Below, one piece after another: positions 6,879 through 15,055 of a stretch of DNA of 25,216 bases. The translations under genes and the position numbers were made by a program. The notes beneath the pieces were generated by a model. It searched no databases, was not told the DNA's origin, and was given only the letters and a program-made list of their open reading frames with translations. The number at the start of each line of letters is the position of its first letter. Positions within the stretch are counted from its first letter, which is position 1. The DNA lies in NCBI GenBank assembly GCA_946562005.1, contig CAMNVD010000008.1:1-25216 (forward strand). The letters run 5' to 3'. The stretch comes from an uncultured Clostridia bacterium. GTDB lineage: Bacteria; Bacillota; Dehalobacteriia; UBA4068; JAAVYR01.

Positions 6879-8009
6879 TTATTTAGTCTGTCCCCGCAAT
6901 CGCTTTTTCAGGTTTATCAGTTTCCGTATGGTCTTTTGATAGAGCGGTTCAGCAAAGTTATAAAGACGATAAACAGCCGGTTTATAAATCAAATCATATT
7001 CACCGATAAATTTGGTATATTCCCCATTAAAGCCCCGTTTAAACTTCACCAAGCCATAGAGGGGATGGTTTTCATCTACATCACCAGGCACACCTCGAAA
7101 ATCATACATGGTGCAGCCGTGTTTTTTCGCCCAGCAAATCATCTTCCACTGAATGAGATAGTTAGGCATCACATTGCGGTGCGCATTAGAAGAGGCACCA
7201 TAAATATACCAAGCCTTATCCCCCAGCTTGAAGGCAAGCGTACCAGAAATCACTTCCCCTTCATAGGTCGCCAGGAACATCTCAGCAAGGCCTTGAGGCG
7301 CAAGTAAATCATAAAAGGCTTCATAGTAGCTAAAAGGACGGATTAAGAATTTATCCCGAGCAGCTGTTTCTGATAAGATTTTATAAAATACCTCTAGCTG
7401 TTCCCGCGGCGCATTTTCTATGATTTCTACTCCGCGTTTTTGGGCCAAGCGAATATTATATCTGGTCTTTTGGTGACAGTTAGCAAGAAGCGTTTCTTCA
7501 TCCGGGCTGATGTCCAAACGGAACACAAAGCGAGGCTGCACACCTTCAAACCCAGGTCCTTTATCTACAGGCTTAAAGCCAGAACCTTCTATGCGCTCCC
7601 GCCAGAGCTCATTATCATCTTTCACATCAGGGTCGATTTTTAAGAAAATAGCTTTGTGTGTTTTTGCCTGGGTCTTTACCCCATCAAGAAGTCTATCCCA
7701 CACATCTTTTTCTTCGATGGCAAGAACCGGACCTCTAGGCGCATAAAAGATACACCATTTTCCAGTGGGCACAGGCCGCTTTAATACAGAGATAGCGCCG
7801 ACAATTTCCCCATTGCGTTCTGCAATGAGACGAATGGGCGTCCAGCCAGTTTTTGCCTTCAGTTCGCCCCATTCCCAAGTCTGCAAAATATGCCCTTTTG
7901 GTATAGCCGCCAAAAAGCTGTTAAACCGTTCCTTCTCTTCAACGGTGATTTCTCTTATCTCCACAGCCACTGCTGATTCTCTTTGTTCCCTTTGCAATGC
8001 TTGTTCCAA
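6879..8009 (-). CDS. FemAB-family peptidoglycan interpeptide-bridge aminoacyltransferase
   Basis: Members transfer amino acids from aminoacyl-tRNA to the lysine or diaminopimelate side chain of lipid II. At 376 aa it shows the two tandem GNAT-like halves of the family: ILQTWEWGELK at about 40-50, and the C-terminal signature FRGVPGD...GLVKFKRGFNGEYTKFIGEYD. It lacks the long coiled-coil insertion of staphylococcal FemA, making it closer to FemX/MurM-like short forms. The start is TTG at 8009, with AGGAGG 12 bases upstream, a rather long spacing; the exact start is uncertain. It is followed by alr, supporting a wall role. The amino acid transferred cannot be read from sequence. Confidence 0.88.
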   Translation of the reverse strand: MEQALQREQRESAVAVEIREITVEEKERFNSFLAAIPKGHILQTWEWGELKAKTGWTPIRLIAERNGEIVGAISVLKRPVPTGKWCIFYAPRGPVLAIEEKDVWDRLLDGVKTQAKTHKAIFLKIDPDVKDDNELWRERIEGSGFKPVDKGPGFEGVQPRFVFRLDISPDEETLLANCHQKTRYNIRLAQKRGVEIIENAPREQLEVFYKILSETAARDKFLIRPFSYYEAFYDLLAPQGLAEMFLATYEGEVISGTLAFKLGDKAWYIYGASSNAHRNVMPNYLIQWKMICWAKKHGCTMYDFRGVPGDVDENHPLYGLVKFKRGFNGEYTKFIGEYDLIYKPAVYRLYNFAEPLYQKTIRKLINLKKRLRGQTK

Positions 8010-8044
8010 TTCCCTTATATCCTCCTATCATATATGGTGATAAA

Positions 8045-8074
8045 ACACCCGCTACCGAAAAAAGTAGCGAGTGT
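8045..8074 (-). terminator. Hairpin after pyrG, probable terminator or attenuator
   Basis: An 11-bp stem (ACACTCGCTAC with GTAGCGGGTGT on the minus strand, one wobble) and an eight-base loop, followed by only four T. It lies between pyrG and the FemAB-type gene, so it may end pyrG or only dampen read-through. Confidence 0.55.
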
Positions 8075-8090
8075 CTTCTGGTATGTATTT

Positions 8091-9692
8091 TTATTTTTGC
8101 ACGAGAGCCGCCCCGATAAATGCAGTCAATAACGGATGAGGCGTTAAAGGACGGGATTTAAATTCTGGTAAAAATTGACAGCCAACAAACCAAGGATGGT
8201 CCTTGAGCTCTACCATATCCACATAGTTATGTTCCCCAGAAAAACCGGAAAATACCATGCCAGCTTCTGCCAATTGCTGTAAATAAACAGGATTAAACTC
8301 ATAACGGTGACGGTGACGCTCCTGGATTTCCGTCGCATCGCCATAGGCGGCGGCGGCCTTCGTGCCTGGTACAAGCTTGGTCACACAGCCACCCAGACGC
8401 ATAGAGTCTACCGGCGTCCCAGTTTTGTCTACCCGCTCCGGCATGATAAAGAGAGGGTATTCTGTTTTTTCATTAAATTCTAAGCTGTTGGCATCTTTTA
8501 GGCCTGCTACTTGTTGGGCAAAGTCAACTACCGCCATTTCCATACCCATGTTGATACCCAGGAAAGGGATGTTGTTTTCTCGGGCAAATTGAGCCGCCAA
8601 TTTTTTTCCTTCTGTGCCCCGAGGACCAAAGCCGCTAGCCACTAAAATGCCGCTAACGCCAGACAACTCTGCCTTCAGGTTTTCCTCACACAAGTCAGTC
8701 GCATTTACCCAACGGATATTCACCTTTACATCATGGGCAAAGCCCGCATGACGCAATGCCTCGTTTAAGCTAAGATAAGCATCTTTTAGTTCTACATATT
8801 TCCCCACTAAAGCAATATCTACACTTTTCGTAATATGTTCTACTTTATCACAAAAAGCCTTCCAGTCGTCCATTTGCACAGGACCGCAAGACAAGCCCAA
8901 GGTATCCAGGACAATATCATCCAAGCCTTCTTTTTGCAGTTCTAGCGGCAACTGATACAGATTGTCCACATCAATGGCAGGAATTACCGCCTCTTTATCA
9001 ATATCACAGAAGAGAGCGATTTTATCTATCATTTCAGAGGTAAGGGGCCGTTCCGCCCGGCACACGACGATGTCCGGCTGAATGCCGATGCTCCGTAATG
9101 TCTTTACGCTATGCTGCGTTGGTTTCGTTTTCGGTTCACCAGCAGCAGAGATGTATGGCACCAATGTCACATGGATATAAGCCAAATTTTTTCTGCCCAC
9201 ATCCCGTTTGATTTGGCGAATGGCTTCTAGGAAAGGCTGACTTTCGATATCCCCTACTGTACCGCCGATTTCGGTTATCACTACGTCAGCACCGCTTTCT
9301 TCTGCTAGGTCCAGCACTCGCTGTTTGATTTCATTGGTAATGTGTGGGATGACTTGCACTGTGCCGCCCAGATAATCCCCTCGGCGTTCCTTACAGAGCA
9401 CAGACCAATAAATATTCCCAGCAGAAACGCTACTGCGCTTGGTAAGACTAATATCTACAAATCGTTCATAGTGGCCCAAGTCCAAGTCCGTTTCTGCGCC
9501 GTCGTCAGTCACAAATACTTCCCCATGTTGATAAGGGCTCATTCTGCCAGGGTCCAGGTTCATATAAGGGTCTAATTTTTGGATAGCAACTTTTACCCCC
9601 CTGGATTTTAAAAGTCTCCCTAAACTAGCAGCAGTCAGTCCCTTTCCTAGGGATGATACTACACCGCCAGTGATAAAAATATGTTTAGACAT
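8091..9692 (-). CDS. pyrG: CTP synthase with degenerate glutaminase domain
   Basis: Makes CTP from UTP, ATP and an amino donor. The synthase domain (about 1-270) is intact: P-loop GGVVSSLGKG (9-18), YMNLDPGRMSPYQHGEVFV, and DGAETDLDLGHYERF. The C-terminal class I glutamine amidotransferase domain (about 290-533) aligns throughout but is missing its active site. The usual GICLGMQ reads GINMGME, so the nucleophile Cys is Asn381. The usual QFHPEF reads QFLPEF, so the catalytic His is Leu508; Glu510 remains. The usual PGGFG oxyanion motif reads ASGFG. RHRHRYEF (459-466) is retained. Both key codons were checked on the nucleotides (AAC at 8550-8552, TTA at 8169-8171, minus strand). Ammonia is therefore the likely direct substrate. 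ATG at 9692 has AGGAGGAAGG upstream; a longer frame with in-frame ATGs is possible but unsupported. It lies 73 bases after argS. Confidence 0.96.
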   Translation of the reverse strand: MSKHIFITGGVVSSLGKGLTAASLGRLLKSRGVKVAIQKLDPYMNLDPGRMSPYQHGEVFVTDDGAETDLDLGHYERFVDISLTKRSSVSAGNIYWSVLCKERRGDYLGGTVQVIPHITNEIKQRVLDLAEESGADVVITEIGGTVGDIESQPFLEAIRQIKRDVGRKNLAYIHVTLVPYISAAGEPKTKPTQHSVKTLRSIGIQPDIVVCRAERPLTSEMIDKIALFCDIDKEAVIPAIDVDNLYQLPLELQKEGLDDIVLDTLGLSCGPVQMDDWKAFCDKVEHITKSVDIALVGKYVELKDAYLSLNEALRHAGFAHDVKVNIRWVNATDLCEENLKAELSGVSGILVASGFGPRGTEGKKLAAQFARENNIPFLGINMGMEMAVVDFAQQVAGLKDANSLEFNEKTEYPLFIMPERVDKTGTPVDSMRLGGCVTKLVPGTKAAAAYGDATEIQERHRHRYEFNPVYLQQLAEAGMVFSGFSGEHNYVDMVELKDHPWFVGCQFLPEFKSRPLTPHPLLTAFIGAALVQK

Positions 9693-9737
9693 ACCCCTTC
9701 CTCCTATATTATTTTCATTCATTTTATTATTCATTAA

Positions 9738-9767
9738 AATTTAATTCTGCAAGCACAGAATTTAATT
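9738..9767 (-). terminator. AT-rich hairpin at the end of argS, possible terminator
   Basis: On the minus strand AATTAAATTCTG and CAGAATTAAATT pair with one mismatch around a six-base loop, followed by TTTTAATG. It begins at the argS stop codon. The stem is AT-rich and the T run short, so termination would be weak. Confidence 0.4.
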
Positions 9768-11460
9768 ACATTTTTTCTGGTGCCGTCACACCTAAGATAT
9801 GCAGGCACTTAGCAATGGCCGTTGCCACCCCAGAAATAAGCCAGAGTCTAGCAGCCCGCAAGCTATCATCTACGCCCAACACCCTGCAATTAGCATAAAA
9901 ACCATGGAAAAGCGCCGCTAAATCCTGAGCGTATACGGCAATACGATATGGCTCCATATGCATAGCGCTGTAAGCGATTTCCTCCGGCAGCTCCATCAGC
10001 TTGTGAATCAAATCAATTTCACTTTCATGGGTCAAGAGGCTAAAGTCTACCTGGTCTAATCCAGGCAATACAAAGCCGTCCTCTGCATTTTGCGCTAAGA
10101 TGCTGTGAATCCGTGCGTGGGCATATTGCACATAGAAAACAGGGTTATCAGCAGACTGGGCTTTTGCCAAGTCTAAATCAAAGTCTAATTGACTGTCAGC
10201 ACTGCGCATACAGAAGAAAAATCTTGCTGCGTCCACACCAATGTCGTCCATGAGCTCTTCCAGCGTCACATAAGTGCCTGTCCGTTTGGACATTTTCACC
10301 ACTTCACCATCTTGGATTAGCCGCACCAACTGCATGAGAATGACATGGAGCCGGTCTCTTGTATAGCCCAGCGCTTCCATTGCGCCTTTCATACGGGCGA
10401 CATGGCCATGGTGATCCGCCCCCCAGATGTTGATAGCCCGGTCAAAACCACGGCTATATTTATTTTCATGGTAGGCAATATCCGCCGCAAAATAAGTAGG
10501 GATACCATTGGCCCGAACGATAACTTCATCTTTCTCGTCTCCCAATACTTCCCCTTTAATCCAAAGAGCCCCTTCCTTTTCATAGATGCAACCTTTTTCT
10601 TGGAGCCGCTGGATGACTTCTGTAATAGCACCACTGTCATGAAGGGATTGTTCACTAAACCAAACGTCGTATTTGACGCCGAAGCGCAAAAGCCCTTCCC
10701 GGATAGCAGTGATTTTCTTTTCCAGCGCATATTGAGTCAGCATCTCCCGACGTAGGTTTGCATCGACATCTTTATATTTATCTCCCTGTTCGGCAATAAA
10801 CTCTTGCATGGTGCGGGTGATATCTTCCCCATGGTAGCCATCCTCTGGAAATTCTACATCCACGCCCAGACACTGCAAATACCGAGCCTCTAAGGAAAGA
10901 CCAAATTTCACGATTTGATTTCCGGCGTCGTTAATGTAATATTCCCGGCTTACCGCATAGCCAGCCGCCACCATAATGTTGGCCAGCGAATCCCCCAACG
11001 CTGCCCCTCGGGCATTGCCCATATGGAGCTCGCCTGTAGGGTTGGCGCTGACGAATTCGATTTGCACTTTTTGCCCTTGACCAAAATCGCAGTTGCCGTG
11101 TTTATCGCCCCGCACTAAGATATTTTTGATTTCCTCAGTGAGCCATTTAGACTGCAAATAGAAATTAATGAAGCCCGGCCCCGCCAACTCCATCTTTTCG
11201 ATATACAGCTTGTCCTTCCAAGCTGGTCCAGATAATACATTGACCAAGTATTCCCCTATTTGCCGAGGAGGCATTTTTGCCTGTTTGGTAAGGACCATGG
11301 CAAGGTTTGCCGCAAAGTCCCCATGATTTTTATCCCGGGGAATCTCTAAGACAAAGTCCGGCAGCGTCTCATAAGAAAACACGCCTTCTCGTTTCCCCTG
11401 CTCTGCTGCTTCTCGTAAAGCCGCAATTAAAGATTGTTTCGTCTCTGCTATGGTTACCAC
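9766..11460 (-). CDS. argS: Arginyl-tRNA synthetase
   Basis: Class I enzyme charging tRNA-Arg. Length 564 matches bacterial ArgRS. Order of domains: N-terminal additional domain (about 1-115, ending GPGFINFYL), catalytic Rossmann core with HIGH-type motif HMGN (146-149, in NPTGELHMGNARG), second signature KMSKRTG (389-395), and C-terminal DALR anticodon-binding domain (about 440-564, YVQYAHARIHSIL). The start is GTG at 11460 with GGAGG seven bases upstream. pyrG follows at 73 bases. It is preceded by the tRNA terminators, so it needs its own promoter in the gap at 11461-11600, where I see no strong one. Confidence 0.97.
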   Translation of the reverse strand: MVTIAETKQSLIAALREAAEQGKREGVFSYETLPDFVLEIPRDKNHGDFAANLAMVLTKQAKMPPRQIGEYLVNVLSGPAWKDKLYIEKMELAGPGFINFYLQSKWLTEEIKNILVRGDKHGNCDFGQGQKVQIEFVSANPTGELHMGNARGAALGDSLANIMVAAGYAVSREYYINDAGNQIVKFGLSLEARYLQCLGVDVEFPEDGYHGEDITRTMQEFIAEQGDKYKDVDANLRREMLTQYALEKKITAIREGLLRFGVKYDVWFSEQSLHDSGAITEVIQRLQEKGCIYEKEGALWIKGEVLGDEKDEVIVRANGIPTYFAADIAYHENKYSRGFDRAINIWGADHHGHVARMKGAMEALGYTRDRLHVILMQLVRLIQDGEVVKMSKRTGTYVTLEELMDDIGVDAARFFFCMRSADSQLDFDLDLAKAQSADNPVFYVQYAHARIHSILAQNAEDGFVLPGLDQVDFSLLTHESEIDLIHKLMELPEEIAYSAMHMEPYRIAVYAQDLAALFHGFYANCRVLGVDDSLRAARLWLISGVATAIAKCLHILGVTAPEKM

Positions 11461-11600
11461 AAATATACCTCCATCATGCGTCTAGCAACTTCTTATCCTA
11501 ACAGAAAAAGGCAATAAGAAAACAATCATTGCACACTAACAACGATTTTTCTTCGTCACCTTTTTATCTATGTTCTATTCTAACACATTTATATGCAAAT

Positions 11601-11633
11601 AAAAAGAAATTCTCACAAGAGAATTTCTTTTTT
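11601..11633. terminator. Bidirectional intrinsic terminator
   Basis: AAAAAGAAATTCTC and GAGAATTTCTTTTT form a perfect 14-bp stem with loop ACAA, with T runs on both strands. It stands between the tRNA genes and argS and would act as a second stop for the tRNA transcript. Confidence 0.75.
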
Positions 11634-11637
11634 CTGA

Positions 11638-11665
11638 TGTTATTCTGAGCCAAGAGAGGAATCCT
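11638..11665 (+). repeat. Dispersed repeat, degenerate copy
   Basis: TGTTATTCTGAGC then a GA-rich centre ending GGAATCCT: recognisable but altered at both ends compared with the consensus. Confidence 0.45.
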
Positions 11666-11708
11666 TTCTCCGCCCTCTTTCATTTTCGTACGTCAAAGAG
11701 GCAAACCT

Positions 11709-11751
11709 TAAAAAAATAAAAAACCTCATACAGCAAGAACTGTATGAGGTT
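11709..11751 (-). terminator. Intrinsic terminator of the tRNA operon
   Basis: On the minus strand AACCTCATACAG pairs perfectly with CTGTATGAGGTT around a six-base loop, followed by a T-rich tail (TTTTTATTTTTTT overall). It starts nine bases after the CCA end of tRNA-fMet. Confidence 0.9.
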
Positions 11752-11759
11752 AATATGCT

Positions 11760-11835
<76 letters not shown>

Positions 11836-11839
11836 ATAT

Positions 11840-11924
<85 letters not shown>

Positions 11925-11949
11925 ATGTAAAAATAAAAGATTTAAGAAT

Positions 11950-12025
11950 TGGAGCCGAAGATGGGACTCGAACCCGCAACCTGCTGATTACAAATCAGCT
12001 GCTCTGCCAATTGAGCTACTTCGGC
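11950..12025 (-). tRNA. tRNA-Thr (TGT)
   Basis: 76 bases with encoded CCA. Anticodon TGT between the stem halves CTGAT and ATCAG; acceptor stem GCCGAAG pairs with CTTCGGC. It is first in the tRNA transcript, directly after a consensus promoter. Confidence 0.96.
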
Positions 12026-12044
12026 TTACATCAGAACAAAAGCT

Positions 12045-12073
12045 ATTATATCAGTCTTTCCACCGTTTGTCAA
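12045..12073 (-). promoter_or_regulatory. Consensus sigma-A promoter of the tRNA operon
   Basis: On the minus strand, TTGACA (12068-12073), exactly 17 bp, TATAAT (12045-12050): a perfect consensus promoter about 20 bases before tRNA-Thr, as expected for stable RNA genes. Confidence 0.92.
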
Positions 12074-12137
12074 CGGCATAAATCAAAATCTGCAAAATTT
12101 TCCTGCTAAAAGATAAAATACCCCATGGCCTACCAGC

Positions 12138-12779
12138 TTATACACGGCTCTCCAGATATTTTTCAAGTTTTCGTTTTACCCGCTGTAAGGCGTTATCGAT
12201 AGATTTCACATGACGGTTTAAGTCCTGGGCGATTTCCTGATAGGATTTTCCCTCCAGGTAATACATGAGCACTTTCCATTCCAAGGAGCTGAGGATTTCC
12301 CCCATTTTGTTTTCGATATCCTCAAATTCCTCCCGGCTTATCATCAATTCTTCTGGGTCCGTAATCTTCCCTCCAGCGATGATGTCCATTAGTGTCCGGT
12401 CCGAATCCTCATCATAGATGGGCTTATTCAAGGATACATAAGAATTAAGCGGGATATGCTTTTGTCGTGTAGCAGTCTTGATAGCTGTGATGATCTGCCG
12501 TGTAATGCAGAGCTCTGCAAATGCCCGAAAAGATGCTTTTTTATCTCCTCGAAAATCACGGATAGCCTTATATAGACCTATCATCCCTTCTTGGATAATA
12601 TCTTCCCGGTCCGCCCCAATAAGAAAATAAGAACGAGCCTTTGCCCGAACGAAGTTTTTATACTTGTGAATGAGGTACTCTTGGGCTGCTAGCTGCCCGT
12701 CCCTAGCTAAGTCTACTATCTGCTCGTCCAGCATTAAGTCAAAAGGTTGAGAAATTTCTTTTTGCGTCTGTCCTGCCAT
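12138..12779 (-). CDS. sigH: RNA polymerase sigma factor SigH (sigma-30 type)
   Basis: Sigma-70 family factor of the SigH group, which in Bacillus and Clostridia controls the transition to stationary phase, competence and early sporulation. Region 2 reads ARSYFLIGADREDIIQEGMIGLYKAI, and region 4 has the helix-turn-helix GKSYQEIAQDLNRHVKSIDNALQRVKRKL. The 213-aa length from the ATG at 12779 matches the family; GGAGG lies eight bases before it, and the in-frame ATG five codons upstream overlaps that ribosome site. It stands at the end of the gltX-cysS-mrnC-rlmB cluster, as in other Bacillota, but with its own promoter. Whether the host sporulates cannot be told from here. Confidence 0.94.
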   Translation of the reverse strand: MAGQTQKEISQPFDLMLDEQIVDLARDGQLAAQEYLIHKYKNFVRAKARSYFLIGADREDIIQEGMIGLYKAIRDFRGDKKASFRAFAELCITRQIITAIKTATRQKHIPLNSYVSLNKPIYDEDSDRTLMDIIAGGKITDPEELMISREEFEDIENKMGEILSSLEWKVLMYYLEGKSYQEIAQDLNRHVKSIDNALQRVKRKLEKYLESRV

Positions 12780-12836
12780 GCTCTTTTCCTCCATTTCTCA
12801 ACACTTTTTTCTGCCTTTACAGAAATCGCCATTTAG

Positions 12837-12866
12837 ATTATACCGGTCGACAAAAGCCCCTGTCAA
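12837..12866 (-). promoter_or_regulatory. Consensus sigma-A promoter of sigH
   Basis: On the minus strand, TTGACA (12861-12866), 18 bp, TATAAT (12837-12842), about 55 bases before the sigH start. A housekeeping-type promoter suggests sigH is made independently of the rlmB transcript. Confidence 0.85.
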
Positions 12867-12973
12867 TAGCACTTCCTAACAAAGATGTCATTATTTACCG
12901 CAGATGCTTCTATCTTAATCTACCACCGATAATGAAAACAAAACTGAACACCATACGTTATTACCCGCCTAGT

Positions 12974-13001
12974 TGTCACTCTGAGCGAGGCGTGAGGAGC
13001 T
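12974..13001 (+). repeat. Dispersed repeat, degenerate copy
   Basis: TGTCACTCTGAGCGAGGCGTGAGGAGCT (28 bases overall) matches the left end of the dispersed repeat well and the right end poorly. It is in the gap between rlmB and sigH, where yacP lies in many relatives. Confidence 0.45.
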
Positions 13002-13024
13002 ATGCGTTATGGCTATCTTAGCCT

Positions 13025-13768
13025 TTATTTTTTCGCCTGTCGTTGCCGCAACGCCTCATAGACCAATACCGCCCCAGCATTGGATACATTAAGCGAGTTC
13101 ACCTGCCCCGCCATAGGAATATGCACCAAATAATCACAGTTTTTCAGCAGCAACGGCGCAATTCCTTTCCCTTCACTACCCAAGACGATAGCCGTAGGCC
13201 CCGTGAAATCACATTGCCAGATGGAGACCGACCCCGGCCGCTCTGCTTCGGCACCTGCTACCCATAACCCGGCTTTTTTTAGCTTTTCCACAGCCTGCAC
13301 CAGGTTGCCTACCCGAGCTACCGGCATGAAGGCTGCTGCACCGGCAGATACTTTGATAACGGTTTCATTGACAGCCACTGCCCGCCGTTGTGGGATAATA
13401 ATGCCATGGACGCCGACGCATTCCGCCGTTCGAATCAACGCCCCCAGATTATGAGGGTCCTCCACTTCAGACAGGATTAACACCAGCGGCGCTTCTCCTT
13501 TTTCTTCTGCCTGCGCTAGGATATCCTCTATTTCTACATAGATAAAGTCACTGACTTCAGCCGCTATGCCCTGATGATGTTCACTTGTCATATTGTCCAA
13601 CACCGAACGGTCCACCAGCGTGAAAGGCACCTTTTTTTCTTTACAAAGAGCAGTGATTTTCGAGACAAAAGCCCGGTCCAGCCCTTGCGCCAGCCATACC
13701 TTATGGATGGTCTGTCCGCTTTTCATGCCCTCCAGCACGGCATTTTTTCCATAAATTTTCTCTGACAT
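13025..13768 (-). CDS. rlmB: 23S rRNA 2'-O-methyltransferase, RlmB/TrmH (SpoU) family
   Basis: Uses S-adenosylmethionine to methylate a ribose in 23S rRNA (G2251 in E. coli). The N-terminal substrate-binding domain is about 1-75 (starting SEKIYGKNAVLEGM). The SPOUT knot follows with motif 1 VEDPHNLGALIRTA (102-115), motif 2 IVLGSEGKG (194-202) and motif 3 IPMAGQVNSLNVSNAGAVL (217-235). I start it at the ATG at 13768, giving 247 aa and the family's normal N-terminus; that ATG overlaps the thyX stop as TAATG, a sign of translational coupling. Other SpoU methylases (TrmH) are possible, but the L30e-like N-terminus and the cluster favour RlmB. Confidence 0.92.
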   Translation of the reverse strand: MSEKIYGKNAVLEGMKSGQTIHKVWLAQGLDRAFVSKITALCKEKKVPFTLVDRSVLDNMTSEHHQGIAAEVSDFIYVEIEDILAQAEEKGEAPLVLILSEVEDPHNLGALIRTAECVGVHGIIIPQRRAVAVNETVIKVSAGAAAFMPVARVGNLVQAVEKLKKAGLWVAGAEAERPGSVSIWQCDFTGPTAIVLGSEGKGIAPLLLKNCDYLVHIPMAGQVNSLNVSNAGAVLVYEALRQRQAKK

Positions 13769-14472
13769 TACCCTTGCTCCCCTGTTCCTTTCCCCCGTTT
13801 GACTACATTCTTGGTCCGTCCGCAGCACATATCCCCTTCAAAGCATAAGTCCATAGAGACGCAGGTGGGGCCAGCCCCAGCAAAGAGATGAGGCGCAACA
13901 GCCTGCACTTCCCGGAGCATCAGGTTGGCCATTTTGCGGATTTCCCATTGGGCCCGGGTGCAGCAACGAAGTTCAAAGAAATGCAAAAGACTCCGAGCAT
14001 TCATGGTGACGATAAGATTGGTGCTTGCCGCATTAGGCAAGATATACCGTGCATCCTCCGGCGCTATGCCCAGTTCCAGCAACTCGTTATACTTTCCCTG
14101 CAAGTCATCAATGATAGCCAGGTATTTTTCTTTTAAGGCGTCATCTTTCTGGATAGCGTCCGGAATGACGAATGCGAAGGCTTTTTCCTTTACATAACGT
14201 TGAGATTTCTGTGAAAAAGATACCCCGATGCGATGCCGTACCAGCTGGTGAGAAAGAGCCCTGCTTACCCCATCAATGGAAAATGTAAAGGAAGCGTGTT
14301 CAAAAGGCGATGTGTGCCCCAGAGATACCAACCGTTGCAAAAACTTCTCCACATCCTGTTCAGAGAAACCTTCCATAATGTCACTGCCGCTTTTCGGTGA
14401 ATAGCATAGACGAGCTGCCGCTGCCACTACCTTTTCCGGTTCCGGTGTGTGAGATATGAGTTTTACTTCCAT
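13768..14472 (-). CDS. thyX: FAD-dependent thymidylate synthase ThyX
   Basis: Makes dTMP from dUMP using methylenetetrahydrofolate, FAD and NADPH. At 234 aa it shows the ThyX signature RHRIGVSFSQKSQR (79-92), the RHRX(7-8)S motif. Also visible: LGHTSPFEHASFTF upstream, and the C-terminal LLHFFELRCCTRAQWEIR with conserved Arg. The tail is Cys-rich (GPTCV, CFEGDMCCGR), as in many clostridial ThyX. ATG at 14472 has GGAGGAGG nine bases upstream. It sits between mrnC (41 bases) and rlmB (one-base overlap), a place where this cluster usually has no gene in other Bacillota. Confidence 0.97.
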   Translation of the reverse strand: MEVKLISHTPEPEKVVAAAARLCYSPKSGSDIMEGFSEQDVEKFLQRLVSLGHTSPFEHASFTFSIDGVSRALSHQLVRHRIGVSFSQKSQRYVKEKAFAFVIPDAIQKDDALKEKYLAIIDDLQGKYNELLELGIAPEDARYILPNAASTNLIVTMNARSLLHFFELRCCTRAQWEIRKMANLMLREVQAVAPHLFAGAGPTCVSMDLCFEGDMCCGRTKNVVKRGKGTGEQG

Positions 14473-14513
14473 TGATTGCCGCCTCCTCCATTTTTGCCTG
14501 CCCCAGGCTTGTC

Positions 14514-15005
14514 CTAGTTTTCTTTATGAGGGGCAACCGGGATTTCCCCAGTCTCCTCCCATTGCCACAATACCGCAAAGATTTTCGCTAATTTTTCTAA
14601 ATCCTGCTTCAGGTATAAATACCCTACCAAGGCTTCCATCCCTGTAGCCAGACGGTAAGTAGGCGCTGTGGTGTTTTTAGGCAGATGTCCACCTTTGGCA
14701 TTACGCCCCCGGCGTAGGATATCCTTTTCCACTTCTGTTAAGCTAGGCTCGATGGCTAGTGCCAGCGCCGCCTGAGTCTCTGCACATACCAACTGGATGG
14801 TTTTTTGATGCATTTGTTTTACTTTAGCCATATCACTGCTGATGATATGTTGCCGAACCAAAAGCTCATAGACGGCGTCCCCTACATAGGCTAGGGTCAA
14901 TACACCATACTGTTCAGGCCGCTCTTGCGCCGCTTCAAGCCAGCCCGGCACCTGCCAGTTATATGTCTTTTCTTGTTTTTCCTCTAAGATATACCCCTGT
15001 GTCAA
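14514..15005 (-). CDS. mrnC: Mini-ribonuclease III (MrnC)
   Basis: An RNase III catalytic domain without the double-stranded RNA-binding domain; in Bacillus it matures 23S rRNA ends. At 163 aa it carries the family motif LAYVGDAVYELLVR (about 38-51, containing the metal-binding Asp), a middle NAKGGHLPKNTTAPTYRLATG segment and the second catalytic Glu in EALVGYLYL near 123. The start is TTG at 15005; GGAGGGAG is about ten bases upstream, and no ATG fits. It is downstream of cysS with one dispersed repeat in the gap. Confidence 0.93.
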   Translation of the reverse strand: MTQGYILEEKQEKTYNWQVPGWLEAAQERPEQYGVLTLAYVGDAVYELLVRQHIISSDMAKVKQMHQKTIQLVCAETQAALALAIEPSLTEVEKDILRRGRNAKGGHLPKNTTAPTYRLATGMEALVGYLYLKQDLEKLAKIFAVLWQWEETGEIPVAPHKEN

Positions 15006-15025
15006 AAAATTACCGCTCCCTCCAA

Positions 15026-15053
15026 TGTCATTCTGAGCATCAGCGAAGAATCT
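15026..15053 (+). repeat. Dispersed repeat, copy 3
   Basis: A 28-base good copy with perfect ends TGTCATTCTGAGC and GCGAAGAATCT, filling most of the 50-base gap between the cysS stop and the mrnC ribosome site. It is thus within an operon and is likely transcribed. Confidence 0.8.
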
Positions 15054-15055
15054 TA

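Noticed and set aside
8091..9734. N-terminally extended pyrG from further upstream ATG codons
   Set aside because: The ATG at 9692 begins exactly at the family's usual N-terminus and has a strong AGGAGG site; the extension is AT-rich leader.
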